49,007 nucleotides of DNA from Candidatus Handelsmanbacteria bacterium. GTDB lineage: Bacteria > Latescibacterota > UBA2968 > UBA8231. The stretch spans positions 1 through 49,007 of the forward strand of contig VGJS01000030.1 in NCBI GenBank assembly GCA_016867395.1. The letters are read 5' to 3'. This document shows, piece after piece, positions 24,669-33,377 of the stretch. The notes beneath the pieces were generated by a model. It was not told the DNA's origin and made no database searches. It was given only the letters and a program-made list of their open reading frames with translations. Within the stretch, counting starts at the first letter, position 1. Every line of letters starts with the position of its first letter. The position numbers and the translations under genes are program-made.

Positions 24669-25601
24669 ATGGAACCCCCGCTCTCCATCAGCGTGGTAAT
24701 TCCCACCTACAACGAGCCCGAGCGCCTGCTGGCAGCAGTGCAGAGCCTGGCCGTTCAGAATTATCCGGCCGAGGCGCTCGAAATCATCGTGGTGGACGAC
24801 GCCTCGTCGGCCTTCGACCCCGAGAGGTATCCCAAGGCGGCGGGTCCTTTTTCTTTGCATCTTCTCCGCCACGCCGCCAACCAGGGGCGGGCCAGGGCCC
24901 GCAATACCGGCATTCGCGCCGCCAAGGGAGAGATCGTGGTCTTCCTCGACAGCGACATGACTGTGGAGCCGGGATTCCTTCAAGCCCACGCCCAGGTCCA
25001 CCAGCAGGCAGGCGTGGTGGCCATCGGGCATATCCGTTTTGGCCCGCAAGTCCCCGCCAGCGCCTTCACCCGCTACCTCAACAGCCGGGGGGTGCACCGC
25101 ATCGGAGAGGGGCAGGAGGTGCCCTACAAGTGTTTTGTCACGGGCAATTCCTCGGTGCGGCGGGAGCAACTCCTGCGGGTGGGCCTCTTCGACGAGGATT
25201 TAACCGCCTACGGCGGCGAGGACCTCGAACTGGGCTATCGGCTGCACCAGGATGGGTCCCTCTTCTGTTTTGCCAGCCGGGCCCGCTCCGTGCATCACCA
25301 TCTGCGGCCCTTTCGCCAGCATTGCCAACTTATGTACACCTATGGGCAGCGCTCCCTGCCGGTGTTGTTGGGCAGGCACCCCGGACTGGCATCACTGCTG
25401 CGCCTCAATTTCCTGTCCGGACCCATTTTCTCCCTCAGGCGTCTGTTTTTTCAGTTGGCGCTGCTGCCAGGGCTCTATTATCCCATCCGCTGGGCCACCG
25501 AACGCTGCCTGCGGTGGTACGTTCCCGACCTCTGCTTCGATTACCTGTGGTGGTACAACCGCACGCGCGGCTACCTGAAAAGGGTTGGGGCTGCCCGCTG
25601 A
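24669..25601 (+). CDS. GT2-family glycosyltransferase
   Basis: This 310-residue GT-A enzyme shows ISVVIPTYNEPERLLAAVQS, IIVVDDASS, NQGRARARNTGIRAAKGEIV, the metal-binding VFLDSDMTV (DxD) and FDEDLTAYGGEDLELGYRLH, the catalytic-base region. The C-terminal part (about 240-280) has hydrophobic stretches that may associate with the membrane. With the adjacent GT4 gene it likely forms a two-gene glycan operon. The sugar and acceptor cannot be told from sequence. Confidence 0.92.
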   Translation: MEPPLSISVVIPTYNEPERLLAAVQSLAVQNYPAEALEIIVVDDASSAFDPERYPKAAGPFSLHLLRHAANQGRARARNTGIRAAKGEIVVFLDSDMTVEPGFLQAHAQVHQQAGVVAIGHIRFGPQVPASAFTRYLNSRGVHRIGEGQEVPYKCFVTGNSSVRREQLLRVGLFDEDLTAYGGEDLELGYRLHQDGSLFCFASRARSVHHHLRPFRQHCQLMYTYGQRSLPVLLGRHPGLASLLRLNFLSGPIFSLRRLFFQLALLPGLYYPIRWATERCLRWYVPDLCFDYLWWYNRTRGYLKRVGAAR

Positions 25602-25687
25602 AGGTGGTTACAATCGGTATTGACGAAGACAGCGGCGCGCACCTATCTTCCCCTGCGCCGCAAACCCCTTCGCAAGGAGATAGCGCC

Positions 25688-26191
25688 TTGACCAGGCACT
25701 TAAATCTCGGGCTGACGCTGTTTCTGGGACCGCTCGTTTCAGCGGTGATGGCCGCGGCGGGCCATGCTCAGGAGGGAAAAACTATTTTTGGGGCCAATCA
25801 GCAGGAAACCCTGAAGGCGATGAAAGGTATCTCCCAGGCGTTGGGCGTCAAGTGCGAGGCCTGCCATCTAAAAAAGGGAGGCAAACTCAACTACAAAGCC
25901 GACACCGAGCACAAACGCATCACCCGCCAGATGAAGCAGGTGCTGGTAGACAGCCTGGCCCACAAGGGCAGCGGCGAAATCTCCTTTGTAGACGGGCATC
26001 ACCAGGTCAAGATCAGCGCCCAGTACGTGGCTCAGGGCGACTCGGCCGGCATCCAACTGGCCCTGGCAAAGGGCGACAAGACCTATCAGAAGAAACTGCC
26101 CCTGCCCGGCGCCGGCCAAACCCTCAACTGCATGAGTTGCCACAACGGCCAGCTGCACTTCATGGCCCCGGAGGTCGAGCACCACCACTGA
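25688..26191 (+). CDS. Two-haem c-type cytochrome
   Basis: This exported protein of about 167 residues has a signal peptide (LGLTLFLGPLVSAVMAAAGHA) and two CxxCH haem sites: KCEACH near residue 60 and NCMSCH near residue 149. The segment around the first site, GISQALGVKCEACHLKKGGK, then TEHKRITRQMKQVL, resembles the reaction-centre-type cytochrome c family (also seen in non-phototrophs). The C-terminus is His-rich (VEHHH). The start is TTG 25688, with AAGGAG about 9 bases upstream; the frame stays open upstream only through the glycosyltransferase gene. It is a likely client of the ccm operon here. Confidence 0.85.
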   Translation: MTRHLNLGLTLFLGPLVSAVMAAAGHAQEGKTIFGANQQETLKAMKGISQALGVKCEACHLKKGGKLNYKADTEHKRITRQMKQVLVDSLAHKGSGEISFVDGHHQVKISAQYVAQGDSAGIQLALAKGDKTYQKKLPLPGAGQTLNCMSCHNGQLHFMAPEVEHHH

Positions 26192-26216
26192 GCTGTAATT
26201 CCCGCCAAACGCAGAA

Positions 26217-26244
26217 GCCCTCCCCGCACTTGAGCGGAGAGGGC
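26217..26244 (+). terminator. Hairpin after the cytochrome gene
   Basis: GCCCTCCCCGC (26217-26227) and GCGGAGAGGGC (26234-26244) form an 11-position stem with one C-A mismatch and a six-base loop. The T-run afterwards is weak (CTCTTGGTT), so it may be a moderate terminator or a processing barrier. Confidence 0.55.
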
Positions 26245-26254
26245 CTCTTGGTTC

Positions 26255-27091
26255 GTGCCGTTTATGGTTTACCCCTCGCTGAGAAGCATCCTCTACCTGG
26301 CCCTGGCCACGGCGTTTCTGGCCCAGTTGCTATTGTTCCCTATTTTTTCGAAGTGGCACTCGCCCCAGCTCGGGCTCATCACCACCGAGCTTGCAGTGCT
26401 GGGCCTGGTGCTGCTCTTTGCCCGACGGCACGGGGGCCCAGGCGAAAGCCTGCTCCTGTTCAACGCCACCCCCCGGCGCTGCCTGCTGCTGACCCTGCCC
26501 CTGGCGCTCAGCGGTAGCCTGCTTATCAGTCAGTTCGACCTCTACTGCGGCCGCCTCCTCGGAAGCCTGGGCCACCCTCTGCCCCTGCACATCCAGCGCA
26601 ATATCATCGAGGTGCAACTGGCCGGCGACCTGCCATCCCTGGTCTTTGGCCTGTTTGCCGTGGTGATCATCCCGGGCATTGCGGAGGAACTGCTGTTCCG
26701 CGGCCTGGTCTTTGCCGGCCTTTATGTACACCGCGGTCCGCGGCTGGCTGTGGTCGGGGCCGGGGTGTCCTTTGCCCTGGTACATTTCAATCCCTGGCAG
26801 TTTCCCACCCTGGTCCTGCTGGGGGTTTTGCTGGGGATGCTGGTCTACTGGACCCACAGCATCTACCCGGCCATCCTGGCCCACATGGTTAACAACACCC
26901 TTTCCTTTGCCGGCCTCAACCTGAAGGTGTGCTGGGGCATCGAGACTCTGGGGGCCAACCACCCCTATTCCCTGCCGGTGGTGTTGGCGCTCGTCCTCGT
27001 TTTTGCCGCCGCGGCGCTGCGCTTGCGGCGGCAGCAGCCCATCATGCCGCTTCCCGCCAAAGCCCGACCCGCCATCCCCTGGCTTAACTGA
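26255..27091 (+). CDS. CPBP-family intramembrane metalloprotease
   Basis: This 278-residue membrane protein carries the three CPBP (CAAX protease/bacteriocin-processing) motifs: [27 protein letters not shown] and [14 protein letters not shown], which supply the Glu and His residues for the metal site. About seven to eight membrane spans are predicted. Bacterial members cleave membrane or peptide substrates, or act as self-immunity proteins; the substrate here is unknown. The start may be GTG 26255 or ATG 26264; neither has a strong ribosome binding site. The end overlaps the convergent sucD by 8 bases. Confidence 0.9.
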   Translation: MPFMVYPSLRSILYLALATAFLAQLLLFPIFSKWHSPQLGLITTELAVLGLVLLFARRHGGPGESLLLFNATPRRCLLLTLPLALSGSLLISQFDLYCGRLLGSLGHPLPLHIQRNIIEVQLAGDLPSLVFGLFAVVIIPGIAEELLFRGLVFAGLYVHRGPRLAVVGAGVSFALVHFNPWQFPTLVLLGVLLGMLVYWTHSIYPAILAHMVNNTLSFAGLNLKVCWGIETLGANHPYSLPVVLALVLVFAAAALRLRRQQPIMPLPAKARPAIPWLN

Positions 27092-27953
27092 CCGCCTCGG
27101 CCACCCGTTCGCCGATCTCGGCCGGACTCTCGCAGACCCGTATACCCGCCTTTTTTAGCGCCGTAATCTTGTCATCCGCCGTACCCTTGCCCTCGGCAAT
27201 GATCGCCCCGGCGTGTCCCATGCGGCGCCCCGGAGGGGCGGTGCGGCCGGCGATGAAGCCGATGACCGGCTTGTCGTAGCCGCGGCGGATATAGGCGGCG
27301 GCCTCCTCCTCGGCGCTGCCGCCGATCTCTCCGATCATCACCACCGCATCGGTATCCGGGTCCTGTTTGAACAGCTTGATGGCGTCGAGAAACTGGGTGC
27401 CGATGATCGGGTCCCCGCCGATGCCGATGCAGGTGGACTGCCCGATTCCCCGCTCGCTCAACTGCCCCACCACCTCATAGGTGAGGGTGCCGCTGCGCGA
27501 GATCACCCCCACGCGACCTGGCCGGTGGATGAAACCGGGCATGATCCCCATCTTTGATTTCCCCGGCGAGATGACCCCGGGGCAGTTAGGGCCGATCAGA
27601 CGCGTCGAACGCGGCTGGAGGTATTGGCGGACCTTGACCATGTCGGCCACCGGAATCCCCTCCGAGATGCAGACCACCAGCTCTAGGCCGGCGTCGGCCG
27701 CCTCGATGATCGAATCCGCGGCAAAGGCGGGCGGCACAAAGATGATGGAGGCCGACGCTCCGGTTGCGGCCACGGCGTCGCGCACCGTGTTGAACACCGG
27801 CACCCCGTCCACCTCCTGCCCACCCTTGAGCGGGGTTACCCCGCCGACTATGCTGGTGCCGTATTCCTTCATCTGCTGGGCGTGGAAGGACCCTTCCCTG
27901 CCGGTGAGCCCCTGGACCAGCACCTTGGTATTCTCGTCTATCAGCACACTCAT
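27084..27953 (-). CDS. sucD: Succinyl-CoA synthetase alpha subunit
   Basis: This 289-residue protein has the CoA-binding start [30 protein letters not shown], and the active-site phosphohistidine region [19 protein letters not shown]. With SucC it interconverts succinyl-CoA and succinate with nucleotide phosphorylation in the TCA cycle. It follows sucC by 10 bases. Length and residues are normal. Confidence 0.97.
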   Translation of the reverse strand: MSVLIDENTKVLVQGLTGREGSFHAQQMKEYGTSIVGGVTPLKGGQEVDGVPVFNTVRDAVAATGASASIIFVPPAFAADSIIEAADAGLELVVCISEGIPVADMVKVRQYLQPRSTRLIGPNCPGVISPGKSKMGIMPGFIHRPGRVGVISRSGTLTYEVVGQLSERGIGQSTCIGIGGDPIIGTQFLDAIKLFKQDPDTDAVVMIGEIGGSAEEEAAAYIRRGYDKPVIGFIAGRTAPPGRRMGHAGAIIAEGKGTADDKITALKKAGIRVCESPAEIGERVAEAVS

Positions 27954-27963
27954 GGCTGCTCCT

Positions 27964-29130
27964 TCACTTGGATTGCCGGCTGGCGGTCACCACCTTTTCG
28001 GCGGCGTCCTTAAGTCCCTTGCCCACGGCAAAACTAAGGCCGGACTGTTCCAGCATCTGCCCGGCCAGTTCGGCGTTGGTGCCCGCTAGGCGCACCACGA
28101 CCGGCACCTGCACTTTTAAATTCTTACGCGCCTGTATCACCCCCTCGGCCACCCGGTCGCAGCGCACGATGCCACCGAAAATGTTGATCAGAATCGCCTT
28201 GACACTCGGGTCGGAGAGGAGGATGCGGAAGCCGTTCTCCACGGTCTCGGCGTTGGCCCCCCCGCCCACGTCGAGGAAGTTGGCCGGCTCCGCGCCTGCT
28301 AGCTTGATGATGTCCATGGTCGCCATGGCTAGGCCGGCCCCGTTGACCATGCAGCCAATGGTGCCTTTGAGCTTGATGTAGTTGAGCCGGTACTTGGAGG
28401 CTTCCATCTCCAACTCCTCTTCTTCGTCGGTGTCGCGCAGGGCCAGCAGGTCAGCGTGTCGGAAGAGGGCGTTGTCGTCGAGGTCGATCTTGGCGTCGAG
28501 GGCCATGATCTCGCCCTGGCGGGTCAGCGCCAGCGGGTTGATCTCGGCCAGGGAGCAGTCGATGGCCACGTATGCTTGGTAGAGATTGACGATCAGGCTG
28601 GCCGCCTGACGCACGGCCTTGTCCTTAAGGCCCAACCCAAAGGCGAGGCGCATGGCCTGGAAAGGCTGCAACCCCACGTCGGGCTCCACCGTCTCCCTGA
28701 GGATCTTCTCCGGGCTGTGGGCCGCCACCTCCTCGATCTCCACCCCGCCTTCCTGGCTGGCCATCACCACCAACTTCCCCTGGGCCCGGTCCAGGGTAAT
28801 GCCCAGGTAGAATTCCCTGGTCACCTCGCTGGCCGCCTCGACCCAGACCAGTTTGACCTTCTGCCCTTCCGGGCCGGTCTGGTGGGTCACCAGGTTCATG
28901 CCTATGATCTGGCGGGCCATTTGGCCTGCTTCCTGCGCATTCTCTGCCACCTTGATGCCGCCGCCCTTGCCGCGGCCGCCCGCGTGGATCTGGGCCTTGA
29001 TCACCACCCTGCCCCCCAGTTCGGCGGCAATCCGCTCGGCTTCTTCGGGGATCCTGGCCGCCCCGCCCCTGGGCACCGCCACCTTATAGGAGCGCAGCAG
29101 CTCCTTTGCCTGATATTCGTGGATCTTCAT
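27964..29130 (-). CDS. sucC: ADP-forming succinyl-CoA synthetase beta subunit
   Basis: This 388-residue protein begins [20 protein letters not shown] and has the ATP-grasp domain ([20 protein letters not shown]). The C-terminal CoA-ligase domain includes [20 protein letters not shown] and [15 protein letters not shown], then [16 protein letters not shown]. These are diagnostic of SucC. It is the first gene of the sucCD pair on the minus strand. A hairpin separates it from the upstream rpmA. Confidence 0.97.
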   Translation of the reverse strand: MKIHEYQAKELLRSYKVAVPRGGAARIPEEAERIAAELGGRVVIKAQIHAGGRGKGGGIKVAENAQEAGQMARQIIGMNLVTHQTGPEGQKVKLVWVEAASEVTREFYLGITLDRAQGKLVVMASQEGGVEIEEVAAHSPEKILRETVEPDVGLQPFQAMRLAFGLGLKDKAVRQAASLIVNLYQAYVAIDCSLAEINPLALTRQGEIMALDAKIDLDDNALFRHADLLALRDTDEEEELEMEASKYRLNYIKLKGTIGCMVNGAGLAMATMDIIKLAGAEPANFLDVGGGANAETVENGFRILLSDPSVKAILINIFGGIVRCDRVAEGVIQARKNLKVQVPVVVRLAGTNAELAGQMLEQSGLSFAVGKGLKDAAEKVVTASRQSK

Positions 29131-29156
29131 ACGCCCTCTCTGTGCGGAAAATACAA

Positions 29157-29183
29157 ATGGCCACCTGGTGGAAGCGTGGCCAT
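29157..29183 (-). terminator. Terminator between rpmA and sucC
   Basis: On the minus strand a perfect 8-bp stem ATGGCCAC/GTGGCCAT is followed by TTTGTATTTT. It lies 30 bp after the rpmA stop and should end the rplU-rpmA transcript. Confidence 0.65.
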
Positions 29184-29213
29184 AGTGTATCGGAAGAAAA
29201 GCTTCCCCGACTC

Positions 29214-29468
29214 TCAGGCTACGTAGACGCTCACCTGTTTGCGGTTGCGGCCCTGCGTCTCGTACTTGACCGTGCCATCGACAAGGGAGAAAAGGGTGTC
29301 GTCTCCACCCTTGCGCACGTTGTTGCCCGGATGGATGCGCGTGCCGCGCTGGCGGACTATGATGCTGCCGGCGGTCACCTGCTGGCCGCCGAAGCGCTTC
29401 ACCCCCAGACGCTGAGAGTTACTGTCCCGGCCGTTCCTGGAACTGCCTACCCCTTTTTTATGCGCCAT
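29214..29468 (-). CDS. rpmA: 50S ribosomal protein L27
   Basis: This 84-residue protein reads [20 protein letters not shown], followed by [20 protein letters not shown] and [15 protein letters not shown]. These are the invariant L27 features. Its N-terminal tail reaches the peptidyl-transferase centre. No Firmicutes-type cleavable N-terminal extension is present. It follows rplU by 24 bases. Confidence 0.97.
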   Translation of the reverse strand: MAHKKGVGSSRNGRDSNSQRLGVKRFGGQQVTAGSIIVRQRGTRIHPGNNVRKGGDDTLFSLVDGTVKYETQGRNRKQVSVYVA

Positions 29469-29492
29469 GACTCCTGCTCCTCGTCTGCGACC

Positions 29493-29810
29493 TCAATTGG
29501 CCAACAAGATCTCTTCGATCTTGAGTTCGGTGTAGTACTGGCGGTGTCCCTTGCGGCGCCGGTAGTTCTTGCGGCGTCGCATCTTGTAGATCTCGATCTT
29601 CTCGTCGCGGCCGTGAGCCACCACCGTGGCCTCGACCGCGGCGCCGGCCACCAGCGGCGCGCCCACTTGGGTCTTGCCCTCATCCGTTACCAGCATGACC
29701 TCGGCGAAGCGGTGGCGGGAGCCTTCGGCCAGCGCCAGCTTGGGGACCATGACCTTGCGCCCCTTTTCCGCCCGCACCTGCTGTCCGGCGATCTTTACAA
29801 TGACGTACAT
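29493..29810 (-). CDS. rplU: 50S ribosomal protein L21
   Basis: This 105-residue protein begins MYVIVKIAGQQVRAEKGRKV and contains IYKMRRRKNYRRRKGHRQYY, the L21 signature basic segment that binds 23S rRNA. The length is normal. It has its own promoter about 50 bases upstream, whose -35 element overlaps the end of rng. Confidence 0.97.
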   Translation of the reverse strand: MYVIVKIAGQQVRAEKGRKVMVPKLALAEGSRHRFAEVMLVTDEGKTQVGAPLVAGAAVEATVVAHGRDEKIEIYKMRRRKNYRRRKGHRQYYTELKIEEILLAN

Positions 29811-29861
29811 GCTCTTCTCCAGAGTGGCCTGCGCTCGGGAATGGACAAAAGGAAGACTTAA

Positions 29862-29890
29862 AAGATAATCGCTGTATTCCTTCCTGTCAA
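29862..29890 (-). promoter_or_regulatory. Sigma-70 promoter of rplU-rpmA
   Basis: On the minus strand, TTGACA (29885-29890) and TATCTT (29862-29867) are separated by 17 bases. The -35 box covers the last codon region and stop of rng. The predicted transcript starts about 45 bases before the rplU ATG. Confidence 0.8.
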
Positions 29891-31416
29891 TTGTTGAAGG
29901 TACCCGTCAAATCAACTGCGTTCTTCGCCGAAAGGAAGCGGTACTCCTGGGGTTTGAGGGTGGGGTCGGTCTGCAACTCCAGCCTGGCCTTGGTCGCCTT
30001 GCGCAGGGCTTTGACCCGCCCCTCCTTGTCCTCCAACATATAGCCGGCGACCTCCGGGTTGATCTTCAGCACCAGCTTGCGCTCGCCGCTGGCCGCGTAC
30101 GAACGCTGCAACCAGCGTTCGATCTTGGTCAGGGTGGTGTCCGGCCCCATCACCCGGCCGGTACCGTCGCAGGTAGGGCAGGGCTCGCTATGGGTGTGGA
30201 GCAGGTTGGGCCGCACCCGTTGGCGGGTCATCTCCACCAGGCCGAACTCGCTGATCTGGGGGCTGATCGACACCTTGGCCCGGTCCTTTTTCATCTCCTC
30301 GATTAGGCGCTCGATGACCTTGCGGCGGTTCTTCTCCTCGTGCATATCGATGAAGTCGATGACGATGATACCTCCGATATCGCGCAGGCGCAGTTGACGG
30401 GCGATCTGGAGGACGGCTTCCAGGTTGGTGTTGAGGTTGTTCTCCTCCTGGTCGCGGGTGCCGACACTGCGCGCGGAGTTCACGTCGATGAAAGTGCCGG
30501 CCTCGGCGTGGTCGATAACCAAGCCGCCCCCTTTGCGCATCCACACCACGCGGTCACTGAGCTTCTCGATCTCCTGCTCAATCTTGAAGGCATCGAAGAT
30601 AGGGCGGCGCTCGCGGTAGTACTCGATGCGCTTCTTCAGTTCCGGCGAAACCGCCCGCACGTAATCCATGATTTCCTGATACCGCCCCTTGGCGTCCACC
30701 ACCACCCGCTCGACGTTCTCGTTGAACAGGTCACGGATCACGCTGGAGGTCATGCCCATTTCCTTGTGGACCAACACCGGTGGCGAAAGCTTCTTGCTCT
30801 TGCGCACCATCCGCTCATAAGTCTTCTGGAGATTCCGGATATCGCGACGGAACTCCCTTTCGCTCTTCTTGCAGCCTTCAGTACGGATAATGACCGCGTA
30901 CCCCTCGGGGCGGAGTCCACTGACCATGTCCCGTAGCCGGCGGCGCTCCTGGAGGCTGGAGATCTTTCGCGAAACCCCCACCCACTCCCCGCCCCCCGGC
31001 ACGAGGACCACGAAACGGCCGGGCAAGGAGATTTGGGTGGTCACCCGGGCGCCCTTGGTGCTGATGGGTTCCTTGGTGATCTGCACCAGCAACTCCTGGC
31101 CTTTGCGCAACAGATCCTGGATCAGTGGGAAGCTCCGCGATCGGCGGTGCCCCCCCCCCCCCCCCCCTTCCTCGTATTCGGCTGAGTCAGCCTCCATCAT
31201 GTCGCGGACTTGCAAAAACGCGGTGCGCTCCAGGCCCATCTCGATGAAGGCGGCCTGGAGACTGGGCAATACGGCGTTCACTGTACCTTTATAAATGTCG
31301 CCGACCATGCGCTCGTTTTCGGGCCGCTCGATCCAGATCTCGGCGAGTTGCCCGTCCTCGATGATGGCGATTCTCGATTCGTGGATGCCCTCGTTGATAT
31401 AAATTTCTGTTTTCAC
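29887..31416 (-). CDS. rng: Ribonuclease E/G family endoribonuclease
   Basis: This 509-residue protein has an S1 domain near residues 38-125 (VGDIYKGTVNAVLPSLQAAF, LQVRDM) and the catalytic DNase-I-like core. Acidic metal ligands sit in VIDHAEAGTFIDVNSARSVG and IIVIDFIDMHEEKNR, and the zinc-link motif is CPTCDGTGRV. Substrates are 16S rRNA precursors and mRNAs. No long C-terminal degradosome scaffold is present, so it is RNase G-like. Inside the S1 domain, residues 84-89 are six glycines encoded by an 18-base homopolymer. It follows ctpA by 13 bases on the same strand. Confidence 0.95.
   Translation of the reverse strand: MKTEIYINEGIHESRIAIIEDGQLAEIWIERPENERMVGDIYKGTVNAVLPSLQAAFIEMGLERTAFLQVRDMMEADSAEYEEGGGGGGHRRSRSFPLIQDLLRKGQELLVQITKEPISTKGARVTTQISLPGRFVVLVPGGGEWVGVSRKISSLQERRRLRDMVSGLRPEGYAVIIRTEGCKKSEREFRRDIRNLQKTYERMVRKSKKLSPPVLVHKEMGMTSSVIRDLFNENVERVVVDAKGRYQEIMDYVRAVSPELKKRIEYYRERRPIFDAFKIEQEIEKLSDRVVWMRKGGGLVIDHAEAGTFIDVNSARSVGTRDQEENNLNTNLEAVLQIARQLRLRDIGGIIVIDFIDMHEEKNRRKVIERLIEEMKKDRAKVSISPQISEFGLVEMTRQRVRPNLLHTHSEPCPTCDGTGRVMGPDTTLTKIERWLQRSYAASGERKLVLKINPEVAGYMLEDKEGRVKALRKATKARLELQTDPTLKPQEYRFLSAKNAVDLTGTFNN
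31150..31167. repeat. 18-base poly-C (poly-G on coding strand) tract in rng
   Basis: Eighteen consecutive C residues encode six glycines (residues 84-89) in the S1-domain insertion of RNase G. Mononucleotide runs of this length slip readily during replication, so the gene could switch in and out of frame. The stated length keeps the frame open. Sequencing or assembly error in the run length is also possible. Confidence 0.9.
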
Positions 31417-31429
31417 TGTATGTATCCTG

Positions 31430-33352
31430 CTAATTTCCTTTATGTTCCTTGGAGCCAGCCGACACGAGGTGTTGGGTGTACCGCTGGGGCTCTTTGAGCA
31501 ATATCGCTGCTTCGCTTACCTGAGGGTCGTTTTCCAGTTCCGCGACCAGACTGGCTTTCTTGCCTTGCAACCTTAGGATGAGTTCTCTCCTGATAGCTTC
31601 CCTGATATGGGGCTCGGTTATCGAATTGAGTATTCCTACGTTCTGTTCTGCTTGTAAGGTCTCTTCCAGGTTATCAATGTGGGTCATGGTCTCAGGGCTC
31701 CAACCTAATTCCTCTCCCAGCCGGCGCAGCTCTGTTACCCGTTTCGCGGCAAATCCCCCACTCAACATTGAGTTGGTCGTCCCCCCCCGGCGATGACGGA
31801 CGAATGCCTCGAACGCGGCCAGAACCTGTTCGTCCACTTCGGGGGCCACCGTGAGCCTGCTAAGGGTGGTGTCCCTGCCCACGTATTCGATGGCGAAATC
31901 GAAGAACATCCGGTTTTTCTGGAGATCCCTGACCACAGTGGGCGTGGGCCAGGGTTTGCTGACCACATCTGGGGCAATGCCACCCCCGCCGAATACCCGC
32001 CGGCCTTTGCGGGTGTAGAAAATCTCCTGCTGGGTCTCCTTTCCTCCAGCATCTTTCTTGCTATTTTCCCTCTCCTCCTCCGCGGCTAGCCGCCTGGGCG
32101 GCTGCCCCACCAGACTTGCCAGCGGTTCGGCCAGTAATTGCACCACCACCGACTCCTCCAGGTCGAAGCGGCTCTTTAACTCAATGGCGGCCTGCATTGG
32201 GTCCGCAGCCCTGAGAAGGATTTCGAGCACTCCGCTGGCTGGCAACTCGATCTCGCCAAAGGGGACCTTGAGCGAGAGATTCCGGCTTTCTGAATTGCCC
32301 AGGCGGTGGATGCAACGGCCGCTGGGGGTATAGTACAGCGCGGTGGTCAGCTTCAGCGCGGACTCCTCGGCCTCGTGAAGGTCGAAGATGGTTTGCACGG
32401 ACCCTTTGCCGAAGGAGGTCGTACCCATGATTATCCCGCGGTCATTGTCCTGAATGGCGCCGGCGACGATCTCCGCCGCGCTCGCGCTTCCCCCGTCAAT
32501 CAGCACCACCAGGGGAAGGCTTTCGGTGACCGAACGGCCGCTGGCCGTCTTCTTCTCTTCCTTATTGTTTTCTCTCTCCTTTATAGTCACTACTGGCGCA
32601 CCCTTCGGGAGTACCAGTTCCGCCACCCCGACGGCCTGGCTCAGCAGCCCGCCAGGGTTCCCGCGCAGGTCCAGGATGATCCCTTTGGCGGCCCCTGCCT
32701 TCAAGGTCCGCAACGCCTCAGCCACCTCACCGGCCGTGTCCTCGGAAAAGCGGGTCTGCTTAAGGCTGATATAACCGATCTCCCCCGGAAGGTTCTGGGT
32801 CAGGCTGACGCTCCGTATCTTGATGATTTCTCGGACCAACTCCTGTTCCCAGTCTTCCCGGCCAAAGCGGTGCATCTTAAGATTCACCTTGGTGCCCGGG
32901 TCCCCCCGCAACATCCCCACTACGTCATCCAGCGAACATCCCTTGGTGTTCTTGCCTCCGATCTCGACAATCTGATCGCCTGGCAGCAGTCCCGCGCGCT
33001 CTGCCGGGGTCTCCTCGATGGGCACGATGATAACGGGGTAGCTGTCCTTGATGCCGACAGTGATTCCCAGACCCGCGAATTTTCCGGTGGTATCCTGGCG
33101 TAGTTGGCGCAACCCTTCTTCATCGAAGAACTGGCTATACGGATCGAGGTCTTTGATCATACCCTCGATGGCCGACCGCATGACCCTGGTTTGGTCGAGG
33201 TGGGTGTAGTAGTTTTCGAGGATGTGCAGGTAGACGTCGCTAAAGCGCTCCCAACCGGCATTCACCTCTGAGTACGGGTCGATGGCTGCCGCCTGGGCCG
33301 GGGTGTGCGACCACAGGCAGGATGCGGCCATTAGTATGATGTATCTTCTCAT
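31430..33352 (-). CDS. C-terminal processing protease (S41 family)
   Basis: This 640-residue protein has an N-terminal signal (MRRYIILMAASCLWSHTPAQ). A helical region with LDPYSQFFDEEGLRQLRQDT follows, and then a PDZ domain (GKFAGLGITVGIKDSYPVII, ERAGLLPGDQIVEIGG). The S41 catalytic domain has LRGNPGGLLSQAV, the nucleophile Ser in DGGSASAAEIVAGA and the Lys in TSFGKGSVQTIF. A long C-terminal extension (about 420-640) is helical and charged, longer than in simple CtpA proteins. The frame is open 59 codons further upstream, but the signal peptide fixes the start at 33352. It should act in the periplasm. Confidence 0.93.
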   Translation of the reverse strand: MRRYIILMAASCLWSHTPAQAAAIDPYSEVNAGWERFSDVYLHILENYYTHLDQTRVMRSAIEGMIKDLDPYSQFFDEEGLRQLRQDTTGKFAGLGITVGIKDSYPVIIVPIEETPAERAGLLPGDQIVEIGGKNTKGCSLDDVVGMLRGDPGTKVNLKMHRFGREDWEQELVREIIKIRSVSLTQNLPGEIGYISLKQTRFSEDTAGEVAEALRTLKAGAAKGIILDLRGNPGGLLSQAVGVAELVLPKGAPVVTIKERENNKEEKKTASGRSVTESLPLVVLIDGGSASAAEIVAGAIQDNDRGIIMGTTSFGKGSVQTIFDLHEAEESALKLTTALYYTPSGRCIHRLGNSESRNLSLKVPFGEIELPASGVLEILLRAADPMQAAIELKSRFDLEESVVVQLLAEPLASLVGQPPRRLAAEEERENSKKDAGGKETQQEIFYTRKGRRVFGGGGIAPDVVSKPWPTPTVVRDLQKNRMFFDFAIEYVGRDTTLSRLTVAPEVDEQVLAAFEAFVRHRRGGTTNSMLSGGFAAKRVTELRRLGEELGWSPETMTHIDNLEETLQAEQNVGILNSITEPHIREAIRRELILRLQGKKASLVAELENDPQVSEAAILLKEPQRYTQHLVSAGSKEHKGN

Positions 33353-33377
33353 CTGGGACCCTTTCACAGTTGGCGGA

